From positions 1 through 21,939 of the forward strand of contig CAZLWR010000017.1 of assembly GCA_964563595.1 (NCBI GenBank): a stretch of 21,939 bases of DNA. Direction: 5' to 3'. Position numbers and translations under genes: made by a program. Source of the stretch: CALMFT01 sp964563595 (GTDB lineage Bacteria; Patescibacteriota; Gracilibacteria; Absconditabacterales; Absconditicoccaceae). Below the pieces are notes generated by a model, which was not told the DNA's origin, did no database searches, and saw only the letters and a list, made by a program, of their open reading frames with translations. Below are positions 1 to 6,217 of this stretch, piece after piece (the first letter of the stretch is position 1; each line of letters begins with the position of its first letter).

Positions 1-110
1 ATTAAGTGATTTTGATATATGTTTACCAGCAAAATAGATGATTAAGGTTGAGTAAAGGTGGATGAATATGTTGTGTATTGTATCATCTTAGTATGATATT
101 ATTTATATGA

Positions 111-116
111 TATATT
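111..116 (+). promoter_or_regulatory. possible -10 box for the repeat protein
   Basis: TATATT lies 7 bases before the ATG at 124. No good -35 hexamer is visible 16-18 bases upstream. The spacing would put the transcription start at or very near the ATG, so the mRNA could be almost leaderless. No Shine-Dalgarno sequence is present. Weak evidence. Confidence 0.3.
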
Positions 117-123
117 CTGAAAG

Positions 124-741
124 ATGAAAAGAAACAATTTGGTAATTACTGGCTTGGCCAGTATGTTGGCTTTGTCGTGAGTGGCTGTATTTGCAAATAA
201 TATGGGCACACCCGCCTCAAACACAAACACTAAAACCACAATGACCGCTACTGCAAAATCTGCAAAAGGATTTGGTGGTATGTTCGCTGGAGAATTTGGC
301 TGAAAGTGAGGTAAATGATGACATGGTGGTCGTCATGGACCGAGATTAAATACTGAAGCACAAGCAGCGTTAACTGCCAATGATTACAATGCTTTCGTGA
401 CTGCAATAAAAGGAACTCCCATGGAAGGCAATGTAACTCAGGAACAATTCGCGAAAATGATTACGAGGGAGGCAAAGCAGAAAGCGAAAAAAGCTGCTAT
501 CGCGGCAAATGATTACGCTGCTTTTGTGAAAGCGAGCACTCCAACTCAAGAAGAGTTTAATGATATCGTAACGAGAGAGAAAAGCAGAATTTCAATTGAT
601 GCGGCCGTTCAAGCCAATGATTACAATGCTTTCGTGACTGCAATAAAAGGAACTCCCATGGAAGGCAATGTAACTCAGGAACAATTCGCGAAAATGATAA
701 ATCATAGAAAAGCAAAAGGTATGAATATCATGCCTCAATAG
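124..741 (+). CDS. secreted protein with three ~35-residue repeats
   Basis: This is a 205-residue protein when UGA is read as Gly. Residues 1 to about 25 form a signal peptide: basic MKRNN, a hydrophobic core, then a cleavage-like VFA before NN. A Thr/Ala/Lys-rich stretch follows, then a Gly/Lys/His-rich linker at about residues 58-75 in which four UGA codons encode Gly. The rest is three repeats built on A-NDY-AFV, each ending in a TQE-F motif. Repeats 1 and 3 are identical over 28 residues; repeat 2 is diverged and shorter. The ATG at 124 is the only start that includes the signal peptide. The protein is probably exported and may be surface or periplasmic. I do not recognise a named family; proteins with ANDY-type repeats are common in Gracilibacteria as far as I recall. 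Function unknown. Confidence 0.8.
376..461 (+). repeat. 86-bp perfect direct repeat, copy 1
   Basis: This copy is identical base for base to 613-698, offset 237 bases (79 codons), so the reading frame is preserved. It encodes the first ANDYNAFV repeat of the secreted protein. Synonymous positions match as well, which indicates recent duplication or gene conversion. Confidence 0.95.
613..698 (+). repeat. 86-bp perfect direct repeat, copy 2
   Basis: Second copy of the repeat at 376-461. A diverged third unit lies between the two copies (about 505-580) and shares only the ANDY-AFV core and the TQEEF-type ending. Confidence 0.95.
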
Positions 742-818
742 CACCAACCCGTAGATCGACAATATATGGTCCTAGTGGTGAGTTATTAACGCAGTTAGGT
801 TTATACCACTGTTTGCTT

Positions 819-845
819 ATCCTCCCTTTGATGCAAAGGGAGGAT
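819..845 (+). terminator. hairpin after the repeat protein
   Basis: An 11-bp perfect stem (ATCCTCCCTTT with AAAGGGAGGAT) encloses a 5-base loop. Only TTGATAT follows, so there is no strong U-tract. It is probably a terminator or a 3' stabilising hairpin for the gene ending at 741. Confidence 0.6.
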
Positions 846-949
846 TTGATATAGTAAATAAGCCTGTTGTAAATCTAAATCATCTTATTTTGAAATAATT
901 ATGTTTGTAATAAGGAGAACGATTTTTATATTTATAATTCTTTAATTTT

Positions 950-955
950 TATAGT
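950..955 (+). promoter_or_regulatory. possible -10 box for the lipoprotein operon
   Basis: TATAGT lies 7 bases before the ATG at 963; a second candidate, TATAAT, is at 933-938. No convincing -35 is seen. Use of the nearer box would give an almost leaderless mRNA. Confidence 0.3.
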
Positions 956-962
956 ATCAATT

Positions 963-1448
963 ATGTATCAAAGAACACTTTTCGCATTATTTGTTATAGT
1001 TGCCCTTACGGTACAGGGATGTAGCATGGCACCAAAAACCGGTACCGTAGTAGAACCCTCAGGAACCAATACAATGGTTGAGACTACGACAGTTGAAACA
1101 AGCACCGTTGTAGAAACTACAACAGGTTCTACTCCGACACCTACAGCTGAACCAGTAGCAACACAGTCTATCAATGGTACTTTCCAGTTGAGCACTACTT
1201 ATGAAGTCCCAGGAGGTGAACAAGAATCTCTCAATGCTAAAGTTACTATTGCTAACAACGTAATCACTGCCGTAGAAGCAAAAAATGTAGCAATTCTTCC
1301 TAAGAGTGTATGATTCCAGGATAAGTTTATCGCTGGTATTGCTGGACAAATCGTTGGTAAAAATATCAAGGATGTTCAAGTAACCCATGTTAATGGTTCA
1401 AGTCTAACCGCAAAGGCTTTTGATAGAGCTCTTCACGAATTAGAGTAA
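963..1448 (+). CDS. lipoprotein with FMN_bind-like domain
   Basis: 161 residues with one UGA-coded Gly (codon 1311-1313). The N-terminus is a lipoprotein signal ending in the lipobox LTVQGC, with Cys20 the lipidation site. A long Thr/Val/Glu-rich linker spans about residues 25-70. The C-terminal ~90 residues resemble FMN_bind (PF04205): ITAVEA strand, IAGQIVGKN and VNGSSLTA before a final helix. The NGSS aligns with the S/T-G-A-[S/T] flavinylation site of that family, so a Ser would carry the phosphoester-linked FMN. The very next gene is apbE, whose product attaches FMN to such domains; this is the strongest support for the call. Likely role: membrane-anchored extracytoplasmic electron carrier. 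The family assignment is by motif and context; the Ser acceptor is inferred. Confidence 0.75.
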
Positions 1449-1462
1449 TAATTATATATCTA

Positions 1463-2326
1463 ATGGAACAGTATATTTTCCATAAAGAAACTTGTGGTAC
1501 CGTCTTGACGGTTGACATCATGTCTTTAAACAATCCTGCGGCAATTGTACAGGATTGTTTTTCACTTTGTGAAAAATTCGAACAACGTTATTCAAGATTC
1601 ATACCATGAAACTGGCTTGATACTATCAATAAACAACAAAACGAAAGCATTGTTCTTGATGAAGAAAGTTATGGACTCATCACATTGATGCTGGAGCTTG
1701 CTGAAAAAACTGGATGACTTTTCGATCCGACTATTATCGCTACCTTGGAATCATATGGCTATGACAAAGATTACTCATTTCAGAAAAAACAATGATGACC
1801 TGTTGGTTATCAGCATATTGAATTGCTTGATCATGCCATGATTTTACGCAATGGTGTGAAAATAGAGTTTGGTACGATTTGAAAATGATATTTATTGGAC
1901 GTAATGGCCAAAAAGTTACAGGAATCGGGCATCAATCATTTTCTGCTGGATTTTGGTGGGGATATATTTGGGCAATGATGATATGAGGTGGGACTTGAAA
2001 ATCCTTTCGATTTGGATCAGGTTATTGGCACTATAAAAGTTGATAATATAGGAATTGCTTCTAGTAATGGTAAGAAAAGAACGGTAGGAGATTTTCATCA
2101 TTTGTTGGATGCACGCACCTGAAAACCTGTTATGGACATTGCTGGTGTATATATCGCTGCTCAAACCTGATTACTTGCTGATACTTACAGTACAGCTGTT
2201 TTTGTATCATGAGCAGAGCGCGCTCAAAAACTCTTAGAAACTACCGATGAGATAACTGGTTTGATTGTTTTTTCTGACTGATCATATTGGAAAAAACATG
2301 ATTATCCGGGTGAATTATTTATGTAA
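1463..2326 (+). CDS. apbE: FAD:protein FMN transferase
   Basis: 287 residues, starting 14 bases after the lipoprotein stop and clearly co-transcribed. ApbE transfers FMN from FAD to a Thr/Ser of an FMN_bind domain, using Mg2+. Family motifs appear in order: EFGTIGKGYLLD (usual form LGGIAKGYAVD), LLDFGGDIFG, the DARTGKP motif, and ADTYSTAVFV near the C-terminus. UGA encodes several of the glycines, including those of GNWLD and GKGYLL. Length is near the usual ~300. There is no signal peptide or lipobox at the N-terminus, whereas many bacterial ApbE proteins are exported; the start ATG at 1463 is the only reasonable one. Either this form works in the cytoplasm before export of its partner or it is exported by an unseen route. 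Confidence 0.9.
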
Positions 2327-2344
2327 CTTATGTGATTACATAAA

Positions 2345-2398
2345 ATCCCAACAAGAAAATACTTGTGGGATCAATAACTTCTTACCAACCCCACAAGT
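2345..2398. terminator. alternative hairpins between convergent genes
   Basis: CTTGTGGGAT (2362-2371) can pair upstream with ATCCCAACAAG (2345-2355, one bulge) or, through its CTTGTGGG part, downstream with CCCACAAG (2391-2398, 8 bp perfect). It lies between apbE (+) and the phosphatase (-). It is probably a convergent terminator without a strong U-tract. Confidence 0.45.
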
Positions 2399-2429
2399 AA
2401 AAACTTTGTGAAACCAGTTGATATAACCT

Positions 2430-2864
2430 TTAGCGGATATCAATACATTGTCCTTCGTGGATGAGCACTCCTTGAGCATAGTCGGCATTGTTGCCGCGAT
2501 GCCCTAATCTCGATGGAAAGTAACGAACATATTCCAGATGAGATATGATGACCAAAGCACTTTTCCCATGAAAGCCTTTGATCATACTCTCCAGCCAGTC
2601 AAAGTCGTAGGAGTGGTTGTTGTCGCTCCATAGTTGTCGGAAAGACCCGAAATAATTACATGGAAGTTCTCCCTGCAATACTTCTGCCGTTTCCAATCCT
2701 CTGTTGGCACTGGAAGTCCAGATTTCGACTTTTTCCCCTTCGTGGAGATAAGAGTTGATTTTTTCGGCCAATTGAAGAGCTTGAGCTCTTCCGGTTTCTG
2801 ATATGCCGGGATTCGAACCGCCAGCATAATCCGCATGGCGCAGTAGAAATAGTTTAAAGTTCAT
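2430..2864 (-). CDS. histidine phosphatase family protein (SixA-like)
   Basis: 144 residues without in-frame UGA. The N-terminus FKLFLLRHADYA holds the RHG-type catalytic signature of the histidine phosphatase superfamily, where the His is phosphorylated during catalysis; the usual RHG is RHA here, as in SixA-type members. GISETGRAQA at about residues 19-28 and VIISHLEYVR near residue 108, with its second catalytic His, complete the active site. EIWTSSANRGLETAEVL matches the S-A-R-T-x-T region. The size fits SixA (about 160 residues), a protein-phosphohistidine phosphatase, but the substrate cannot be told from sequence. It stops with TAA. It has its own promoter inside the end of the upstream gene. 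Confidence 0.88.
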   Translation of the reverse strand: MNFKLFLLRHADYAGGSNPGISETGRAQALQLAEKINSYLHEGEKVEIWTSSANRGLETAEVLQGELPCNYFGSFRQLWSDNNHSYDFDWLESMIKGFHGKSALVIISHLEYVRYFPSRLGHRGNNADYAQGVLIHEGQCIDIR

Positions 2865-2873
2865 AACAGTCTA

Positions 2874-2929
2874 GTTTACTTGTTTTTGAGTAAACATCAT
2901 ACTACTAGAAAAGTAATGTTTACTGTCAA
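2874..2929 (-). promoter_or_regulatory. promoter with repeated GTTTACT sites
   Basis: On the minus strand a perfect TTGACA (2929-2924) and TAGTAT (2904-2899) are separated by 19 bases, slightly long. The heptamer GTTTACT or its complement occurs three times: 2874-2880, 2889-2895 (inverted) and 2918-2924. They sit in the leader, at the expected start site, and against the -35. That layout is typical of a repressor operator. It drives the phosphatase gene. Confidence 0.55.
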
Positions 2930-3159
2930 GTATATATCTGAGATATGTATACTTTTGGCTCCATAATATCATAAAGACGCTCTTCGTGACGTTGTTCAGG
3001 CAGAGTAATTATCATTCATGATGATCATATAAGCTTTTTAGGATGAATTCTTTCTTGGTGATCAGTAGCAGTAATTGCATAAATCCCAATAGTTTCTTCA
3101 ATATGAAATAATCTGAACTTGCATCTAGACCAAATTATTCATGTCAAATATATTGACAT
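2920..3159 (-). CDS. small protein of unknown function
   Basis: 79 residues from the ATG at 3159, reading UGA as Gly three times; an in-frame ATG at 3165 would add two residues. I do not recognise it. It begins with a hydrophobic patch (SIYLTGIIW), then Cys/Arg/Phe-rich residues, an EETIGIYAIT strand, and a charged tail containing LPEQRHEERLYD. The open frame is coherent through its UGAs and ends with TAA 55 bases before the phosphatase start. The promoter of that gene overlaps its last codons. No signal peptide is obvious. It could be an unrecognised DNA- or metal-binding protein, but nothing in the sequence proves a role. Confidence 0.6.
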
Positions 3160-3178
3160 TTTCATATAAATATATACT
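3153..3178 (+). promoter_or_regulatory. possible promoter
   Basis: TTGACA (3153-3158) and TATACT (3173-3178) with a short 14-base spacer lie before the ATG at 3195. The spacing is poor, so the assignment is tentative. The -35 hexamer overlaps the start codon of the divergent minus-strand gene. Confidence 0.3.
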
Positions 3179-3194
3179 AGCGTAAGAATCATTT

Positions 3195-4511
3195 ATGTCA
3201 TTATGATCCATTATGTCTTCTCACTCTGCTGGTTTTACTTTGGGGGCTTTTTTTGAAGAGAATGATATCCAGTTGACTCCACATGCTCCTGAGATTTGAC
3301 AATCGATAGGTCAAGACGCGTTGAATACGCCTCCACCTATAGAATCATACAAAACACAAGCTACTATGCTAAGAAAAAGGAATATTATAATTGCACAGGT
3401 GGAGCTTCTTGAAGAAGAGGACCATCGTGCATCGGCATACTTGTTAGATAAGTCAAGAAAGTCATGAAAAGTAAAATTTGTACTAACTGATATCCTAAAC
3501 CCTCGTAATCAATATAGATTTTCCCCAGATGGAGATGAACTCTGCATATTGCAATCTTGTTACAGAGATGCTAAAGTTGCGTACTTTTATACGGATAGAG
3601 GATTTAATCCTTCAGTTCTTTCTGAAGACGAAGTGTATGAAGTTAAAGAGCGAGCTGACTATATGAGTACATATAATCACGAGATAGATAAATTAAAAAA
3701 ATATCTAGCTCAGCAATATAGTGATCTATATACCGCGAAGTTACTTCTACGACTGGAAAAAGTTAAAAATGATCCACAGTTTGAATGGAGCTTTGAGTCG
3801 CGACAAACTATTCAAAAAGAATACTTGCACGCAATAAGTCCATGAGTAGAAGGGACTGCAGACCAAATAAATAAGGACTTGAATCGAACAGATATATATC
3901 AGGGATGTGAGTTGCCCTGAACTGTAACAGGAATGAAGGAGTTACCAAACGGAGATTTGCTTGTGTATGTATCAATTAGTAAAGACATAAAGGCAAGCTA
4001 TAAAATAGCTAATGATGGATATTGATTTGACGCATCAGAAATACGCGAAAAACTTGTTAATCAATCTATGGTGTTTAAGGTCACTCAAAAGTGATACTTC
4101 GCTAAGGGTAATACTAAAAGATTTTTATATGTAGAGCCTTTGTTGGACATGGTCAATGCTTCGGTAAATTATGCGAAAGTTCAAATGGTGTATGCTTGAA
4201 AGGAAGATATCTTATTTGAAAAATGGGCTGAGTCGTCTCTACTTTGATCGTTGTTATTTAGCATTGATAGTTATGAAACTACTGACAAGGCGTATATAAA
4301 TCCCTCACTTTGACTCTGTTATGCTGATGGAATGAGCACGATAATTGAAAAAGACTTTTCACAGGAATTTGCACGTAGTATTATAGTTAACTGAAAACCA
4401 GATGCTATTATATTGACCTACAGTCGCACCAATGATCCAGATAAAATACACAAATGTGAGTTTTCACGAGATGAGTTACTGGCACTTAGTGCTTTCAGGA
4501 TAAAAAGATAA
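3195..4511 (+). CDS. large protein of unknown function
   Basis: 438 residues with at least ten in-frame UGA codons; the standard code would leave only a fragment at 3549-3845. A TAA at 3183-3185 bounds the frame. ATG 3195 is the first start; ATG 3213 (six codons later) is an alternative. No signal peptide or transmembrane segment is visible. Residues about 60-100 are Lys/Arg/Glu-rich and likely helical; about 140-210 are a charged helical region around EIDKLKKYL; the C-terminal half has alternating beta-like segments such as LLVYVSIS, FLYVEPLL and AIILTYS. I recognise no family. It is a single-gene unit with a strong terminator directly behind it. Confidence 0.75.
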
Positions 4512-4540
4512 TAATGCTAGTTTATTTATTAAGATACTTT

Positions 4541-4566
4541 AAAAACACCTCGCGAGGTGTTTTTTC
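4541..4566. terminator. strong rho-independent terminator
   Basis: AAAAACACCTCG and CGAGGTGTTTTT form a perfect palindrome with A-tract before and T-tract after, so it can work in both directions. It serves the + gene ending at 4511 and probably the minus-strand peptide gene ending at 4654. The 3' half GCGAGGTGTTTTTT recurs at 7263-7276. Confidence 0.9.
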
Positions 4567-4653
4567 AAACACAATGTCTTAGTGAGTCTAATCAGTACTT
4601 GACGTTGGCATCAAGTCAAATATTGGCGATAAAGAATAACCATGAAAGCTTAT

Positions 4654-4830
4654 CTATGGCCTTTCTGAGCTACTCATAATGTTTGTTGTAATGGGTTCTG
4701 TTGGTTCGGACATTACTAGTCAGGATCCATTACTTAGATTATTGTAAGCCGGAAAGGCATACTTGCTTATAAATCAAGTCAGGAGGAAAAGTATAAAAAT
4801 GTAAGATACTATTGCGGCAACGGTTTTCAT
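4654..4830 (-). CDS. small membrane or secreted peptide
   Basis: 58 residues with two UGA-coded glycines. It begins MKTVAAIVSYIFILFLL, a signal peptide or single transmembrane helix to about residue 20, followed by a short polar tail rich in Ser, Asn and Pro with no cysteines. It stops with TAG. It lies downstream of csoR on the same strand, but a terminator separates them. I do not recognise it. Proximity to a copper sensor is only weak evidence of a link. Nothing else on this strand between 4566 and 4940 is coding, and a competing + frame here has internal TAG stops. Confidence 0.55.
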
Positions 4831-4939
4831 ACTAATGGCTAACAATATAAAAGATTGTTTGGCATGTGCACCCTCTAGAGAAATATAACAATATTATGAA
4901 TATATATGATTCTGGTTGCTGGTGGGTTTATAAAAAGCC

Positions 4940-4975
4940 AAAAAATAATCGTTAGATAGTCGCTTTCCTCTAACG
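4940..4975 (-). terminator. rho-independent terminator of csoR
   Basis: On the minus strand CGTTAGA and TCTAACG pair around a 12-base loop and are followed by ATTATTTTTT. It starts six bases after the csoR stop codon. Confidence 0.8.
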
Positions 4976-4980
4976 GGTAT

Positions 4981-5268
4981 TTACTCTCTTGAGCCTATAT
5001 CCCGGACTTTCATAACTTCTTCAATAAAGGGCTGTAATTCCGTTTTGTCTTGTGAGGCCAAAATATCTAATCAACATACTAAAATATGGTTTTTGAGTAA
5101 TGTTGCATTTGCACTTTTGAGCAGTCATATGGCAGCATTCATTTGTTGCACTATTTCAGGACAGGTTTTGTCTTGTTCGATCATGGCTCTAACTTTTTTG
5201 ATCATCCCCTCGCTTTTTTTCATTCCAACTAAAACCTTTGTTCGAGATACTTTATTGGTGGATGTCAT
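4981..5268 (-). CDS. csoR: CsoR-type copper-sensing repressor
   Basis: 95 residues with two UGA-coded glycines. CsoR/RcnR family (DUF156) proteins are all-helical tetramers that leave DNA when metal binds. The body matches the family: GMIKKVRAMIEQD, CPEIVQQMNAA, LLKNHILVCG. The Cu(I) ligands fall at Cys36, His61 and Cys65, the same positions as in the founding Mycobacterium tuberculosis CsoR, which separates it from formaldehyde (FrmR), nickel (RcnR) and persulfide (CstR) sensors. The second-shell Tyr before the first Cys is Thr here. A likely operator lies between its promoter boxes, so it probably represses itself. No copper ATPase or chaperone is in the window. Confident in family, fairly confident in the metal. 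Confidence 0.88.
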
Positions 5269-5282
5269 ATCAAATTGGTTAT

Positions 5283-5311
5283 AATATAAAAGAACCTATG
5301 GTAGGAGTTGA
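5283..5311 (-). promoter_or_regulatory. csoR promoter with candidate operator
   Basis: On the minus strand TATATT (5288-5283) lies 17 bases from a weak -35 TCAACT (5311-5306). The spacer holds CCTACCATAGG (5305-5295), an inverted repeat CCTA-3-TAGG. A second -10, TATAAC, lies a few bases downstream. A strong palindromic TATAAT at 5321-5326 could serve as an alternative, more distant promoter. Operator placement in the spacer fits CsoR autoregulation, but is inferred. Confidence 0.45.
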
Positions 5312-5365
5312 TTTTGGCATTATAATCCTTATATGCCCAGTGGTTTAATATAGTTAATCCAATTT

Positions 5366-5393
5366 AAGGGCACCTGATCGTGCTCTTTTTTTT
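5366..5393 (+). terminator. rho-independent terminator without an obvious gene
   Basis: AAGGGCAC and GTGCTCTT pair (8 bp with one G-U) around CTGATC, followed by an uninterrupted T-tract. On the + strand only about 100 bases lie between it and the csoR start, with no credible ORF. It may end a short RNA or shield the region from read-through. Confidence 0.75.
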
Positions 5394-5480
5394 ATACATA
5401 AGTTGAAATAATAATAGTTGTGGAGTGGCTAATTATAGCACGGTTTCACGTACAATCACTATTGCTTAGACTTATGTATA
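5393..5480. repeat. long imperfect inverted repeat
   Basis: TATACATAAGT (5393-5403) and ACTTATGTATA (5470-5480) are exact 11-bp inverted repeats. Inside them AATAGT (5413-5418) and ACTATT (5458-5463) pair in register. The result is a long two-helix stem with an internal loop and an apical region of about 39 bases. It lies just past the stop codon at 5489 of a minus-strand ORF. It could be a 3' structure, a small RNA or a small mobile-element remnant. Confidence 0.5.
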
Positions 5481-5488
5481 CATATCTA

Positions 5489-5641
5489 TTACTTTCCTCC
5501 TTGCTTCGCCTGATTACCGCTCTTTGGGTCTACAGGAGCAGCAGGTTTTTGAACACCACTTTTCGTGTCATCATTTGAACTCGAAGCGTTTCCTTGTTGT
5601 CATGTTGTTTGTTGAAAGTTCTTGTTTATGGAGTTTTTCAT
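5489..5641 (-). CDS. short ORF, polar low-complexity (third of three overlapping)
   Basis: 50 residues starting MKNSINKNFQQ, one UGA-coded Gly, then a Ser/Asn/Asp/Lys/Pro-rich tail ending QAKQGGK. No membrane segment. It overlaps the previous ORF in the +1 frame for 128 bases, so the two readings compete for the same DNA. The composition looks like a natural disordered C-terminal tail, which suggests either a separate small protein or the true end of a gene broken by a frameshift near GATGAAAAAC (about 5633-5642). No Shine-Dalgarno sequence before its ATG. Unrecognised. Confidence 0.4.
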
Positions 5642-5750
5642 CGTTAAAGGTTTTTAATAATAAATCCCCTACCATAGGTAGAGGTATGGTACCCTTAGAT
5701 TTTGATAATACAATAGGCACTTGGGTTTTAAGGCTAATGAGGATTGACAT
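5514..5750 (-). CDS. short ORF with Cys-rich tail (second of three overlapping)
   Basis: 78 residues. The first 48 look like a real folded segment: MSILISLKTQVPIVLSK, then IPLPMVGDLLLKTFNDEK. The last ~30 contain two UGA glycines and HEKWCSKTCCSC, a Cys-rich cluster that could bind metal; alternatively that part is only the shadow of the overlapping polar ORF. A TATAAT four bases before the ATG is noted. The ORF overlaps the end of the upstream ORF by 17 bases and the start of the next in the +1 frame. No family recognised. Together the three could be one frameshifted or decaying gene. Confidence 0.4.
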
Positions 5751-5871
5751 GCCGATTATAGAAATATGCCTTTGCGAACGTTACACATAGCAAATCTGAT
5801 CCTATATTCGCCGTACGTATGGAGAGTGGCTTTTTTGTTTTCTGCTGAATAATGCTATCTCTTTCCTGCAT
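5734..5871 (-). CDS. short ORF (first of three overlapping)
   Basis: 45 residues starting MQERDSIIQQ, then basic residues and a segment ANIGSDLLCVTFAKAYF before a TAG stop. It contains no UGA codon. The next ORF begins inside it, one base over, so the protein would continue naturally after a +1 shift. No Shine-Dalgarno and no recognisable domain. It is either an independent small protein or the N-terminal part of a broken gene. Confidence 0.35.
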   Translation of the reverse strand: MQERDSIIQQKTKKPLSIRTANIGSDLLCVTFAKAYFYNRHVNPH

Positions 5872-6131
5872 GCGTAGACATTCCCGTAAAAAGCGATAGT
5901 TATAAATGTCCAATATAAGATATTAATTATATTATTTAGTCTATATACTGTGCTGAGAAAGTGATATAGTGGCTATAAAAAGTATGAAGATATGATCTGA
6001 TCCGATTATTGATTTTACTGTGATTAGTACACCTATGCGGCTCTCATTAGGTAAATAAAAAGCACTGTTTTGTGCAAGGGATCAGGTTATTTCATATCTG
6101 TAAATAGCGAAAAGACAGAATTCTATCAGTA
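5872..6131. other. intergenic stretch with no supported gene
   Basis: About 260 AT-rich bases between the minus-strand ORF trio and the exchanger promoter. The only open frames are a 24-codon + ORF from ATG 5983 and a 31-codon minus ORF; neither has a ribosome site or convincing composition. No clear terminator or structured RNA was seen. Confidence 0.5.
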
Positions 6132-6159
6132 TATAATTGCATTTACGTGGCACAGGAGG
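6132..6159 (+). promoter_or_regulatory. -10 box and strong Shine-Dalgarno before the exchanger
   Basis: TATAAT at 6132-6137 is followed by AGGAGG at 6154-6159. AGGAGG is correctly placed (10 bases) for the mini-ORF ATG at 6170, but is 36 bases from the exchanger ATG at 6196, so it decides which start ribosomes enter first. Confidence 0.6.
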
Positions 6160-6169
6160 TATAATAGAG

Positions 6170-6217
6170 ATGAAATCTATAATTTTTTGTAACTCATGTT
6201 ATATATCCTCTTTTTAG
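6170..6217 (+). CDS. leader mini-ORF overlapping the exchanger start
   Basis: 15 codons: MKSIIFCNSCYISSF then TAG. It has the only good ribosome-binding site in the region. Its stop lies 19 bases inside the exchanger gene, which starts in another frame at 6196. Ribosomes finishing here could restart at 6196 (translational coupling). The exchanger frame cannot extend upstream because TAA lies six bases before its ATG. It could instead mark an indel error that hides a longer N-terminus, but the exchanger N-terminus looks complete. Confidence 0.45.
   Translation: MKSIIFCNSCYISSF

Noticed and set aside
2920..3054. Minus-strand frame starting MIIMNDNYSAG, overlapping the phosphatase promoter
   Set aside because: A different frame on the same strand is longer and more coherent, and ends at 2920.
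4642..4842. + strand frame starting MKAYLWPFGATHN, coherent if two TAG codons are read through
   Set aside because: It needs TAG as sense, which no other gene here uses, and the opposite strand holds a clean ORF with signal peptide in the same place.
4560..4940. Possible structured RNA (RNase P, SRP or tmRNA), suggested by several stems such as ACTTGA/TCAAGT and GCC-GGAAA-GGC
   Set aside because: None of the conserved core motifs of these RNAs is present, and part of the region codes for a 58-residue peptide on the minus strand.
5045..5284. + strand ORF of 79 codons
   Set aside because: Antisense shadow of csoR, whose family motifs and metal ligands are clear.
5298..5348. 16-codon + ORF between csoR and the orphan terminator
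   Set aside because: Too short, without a ribosome site or a plausible composition.
5524..5790. + strand ORF of 88 codons opposite the ORF trio
   Set aside because: Starts with TTG, has no ribosome site and an erratic composition; the minus-strand readings look more protein-like. Not fully excluded.
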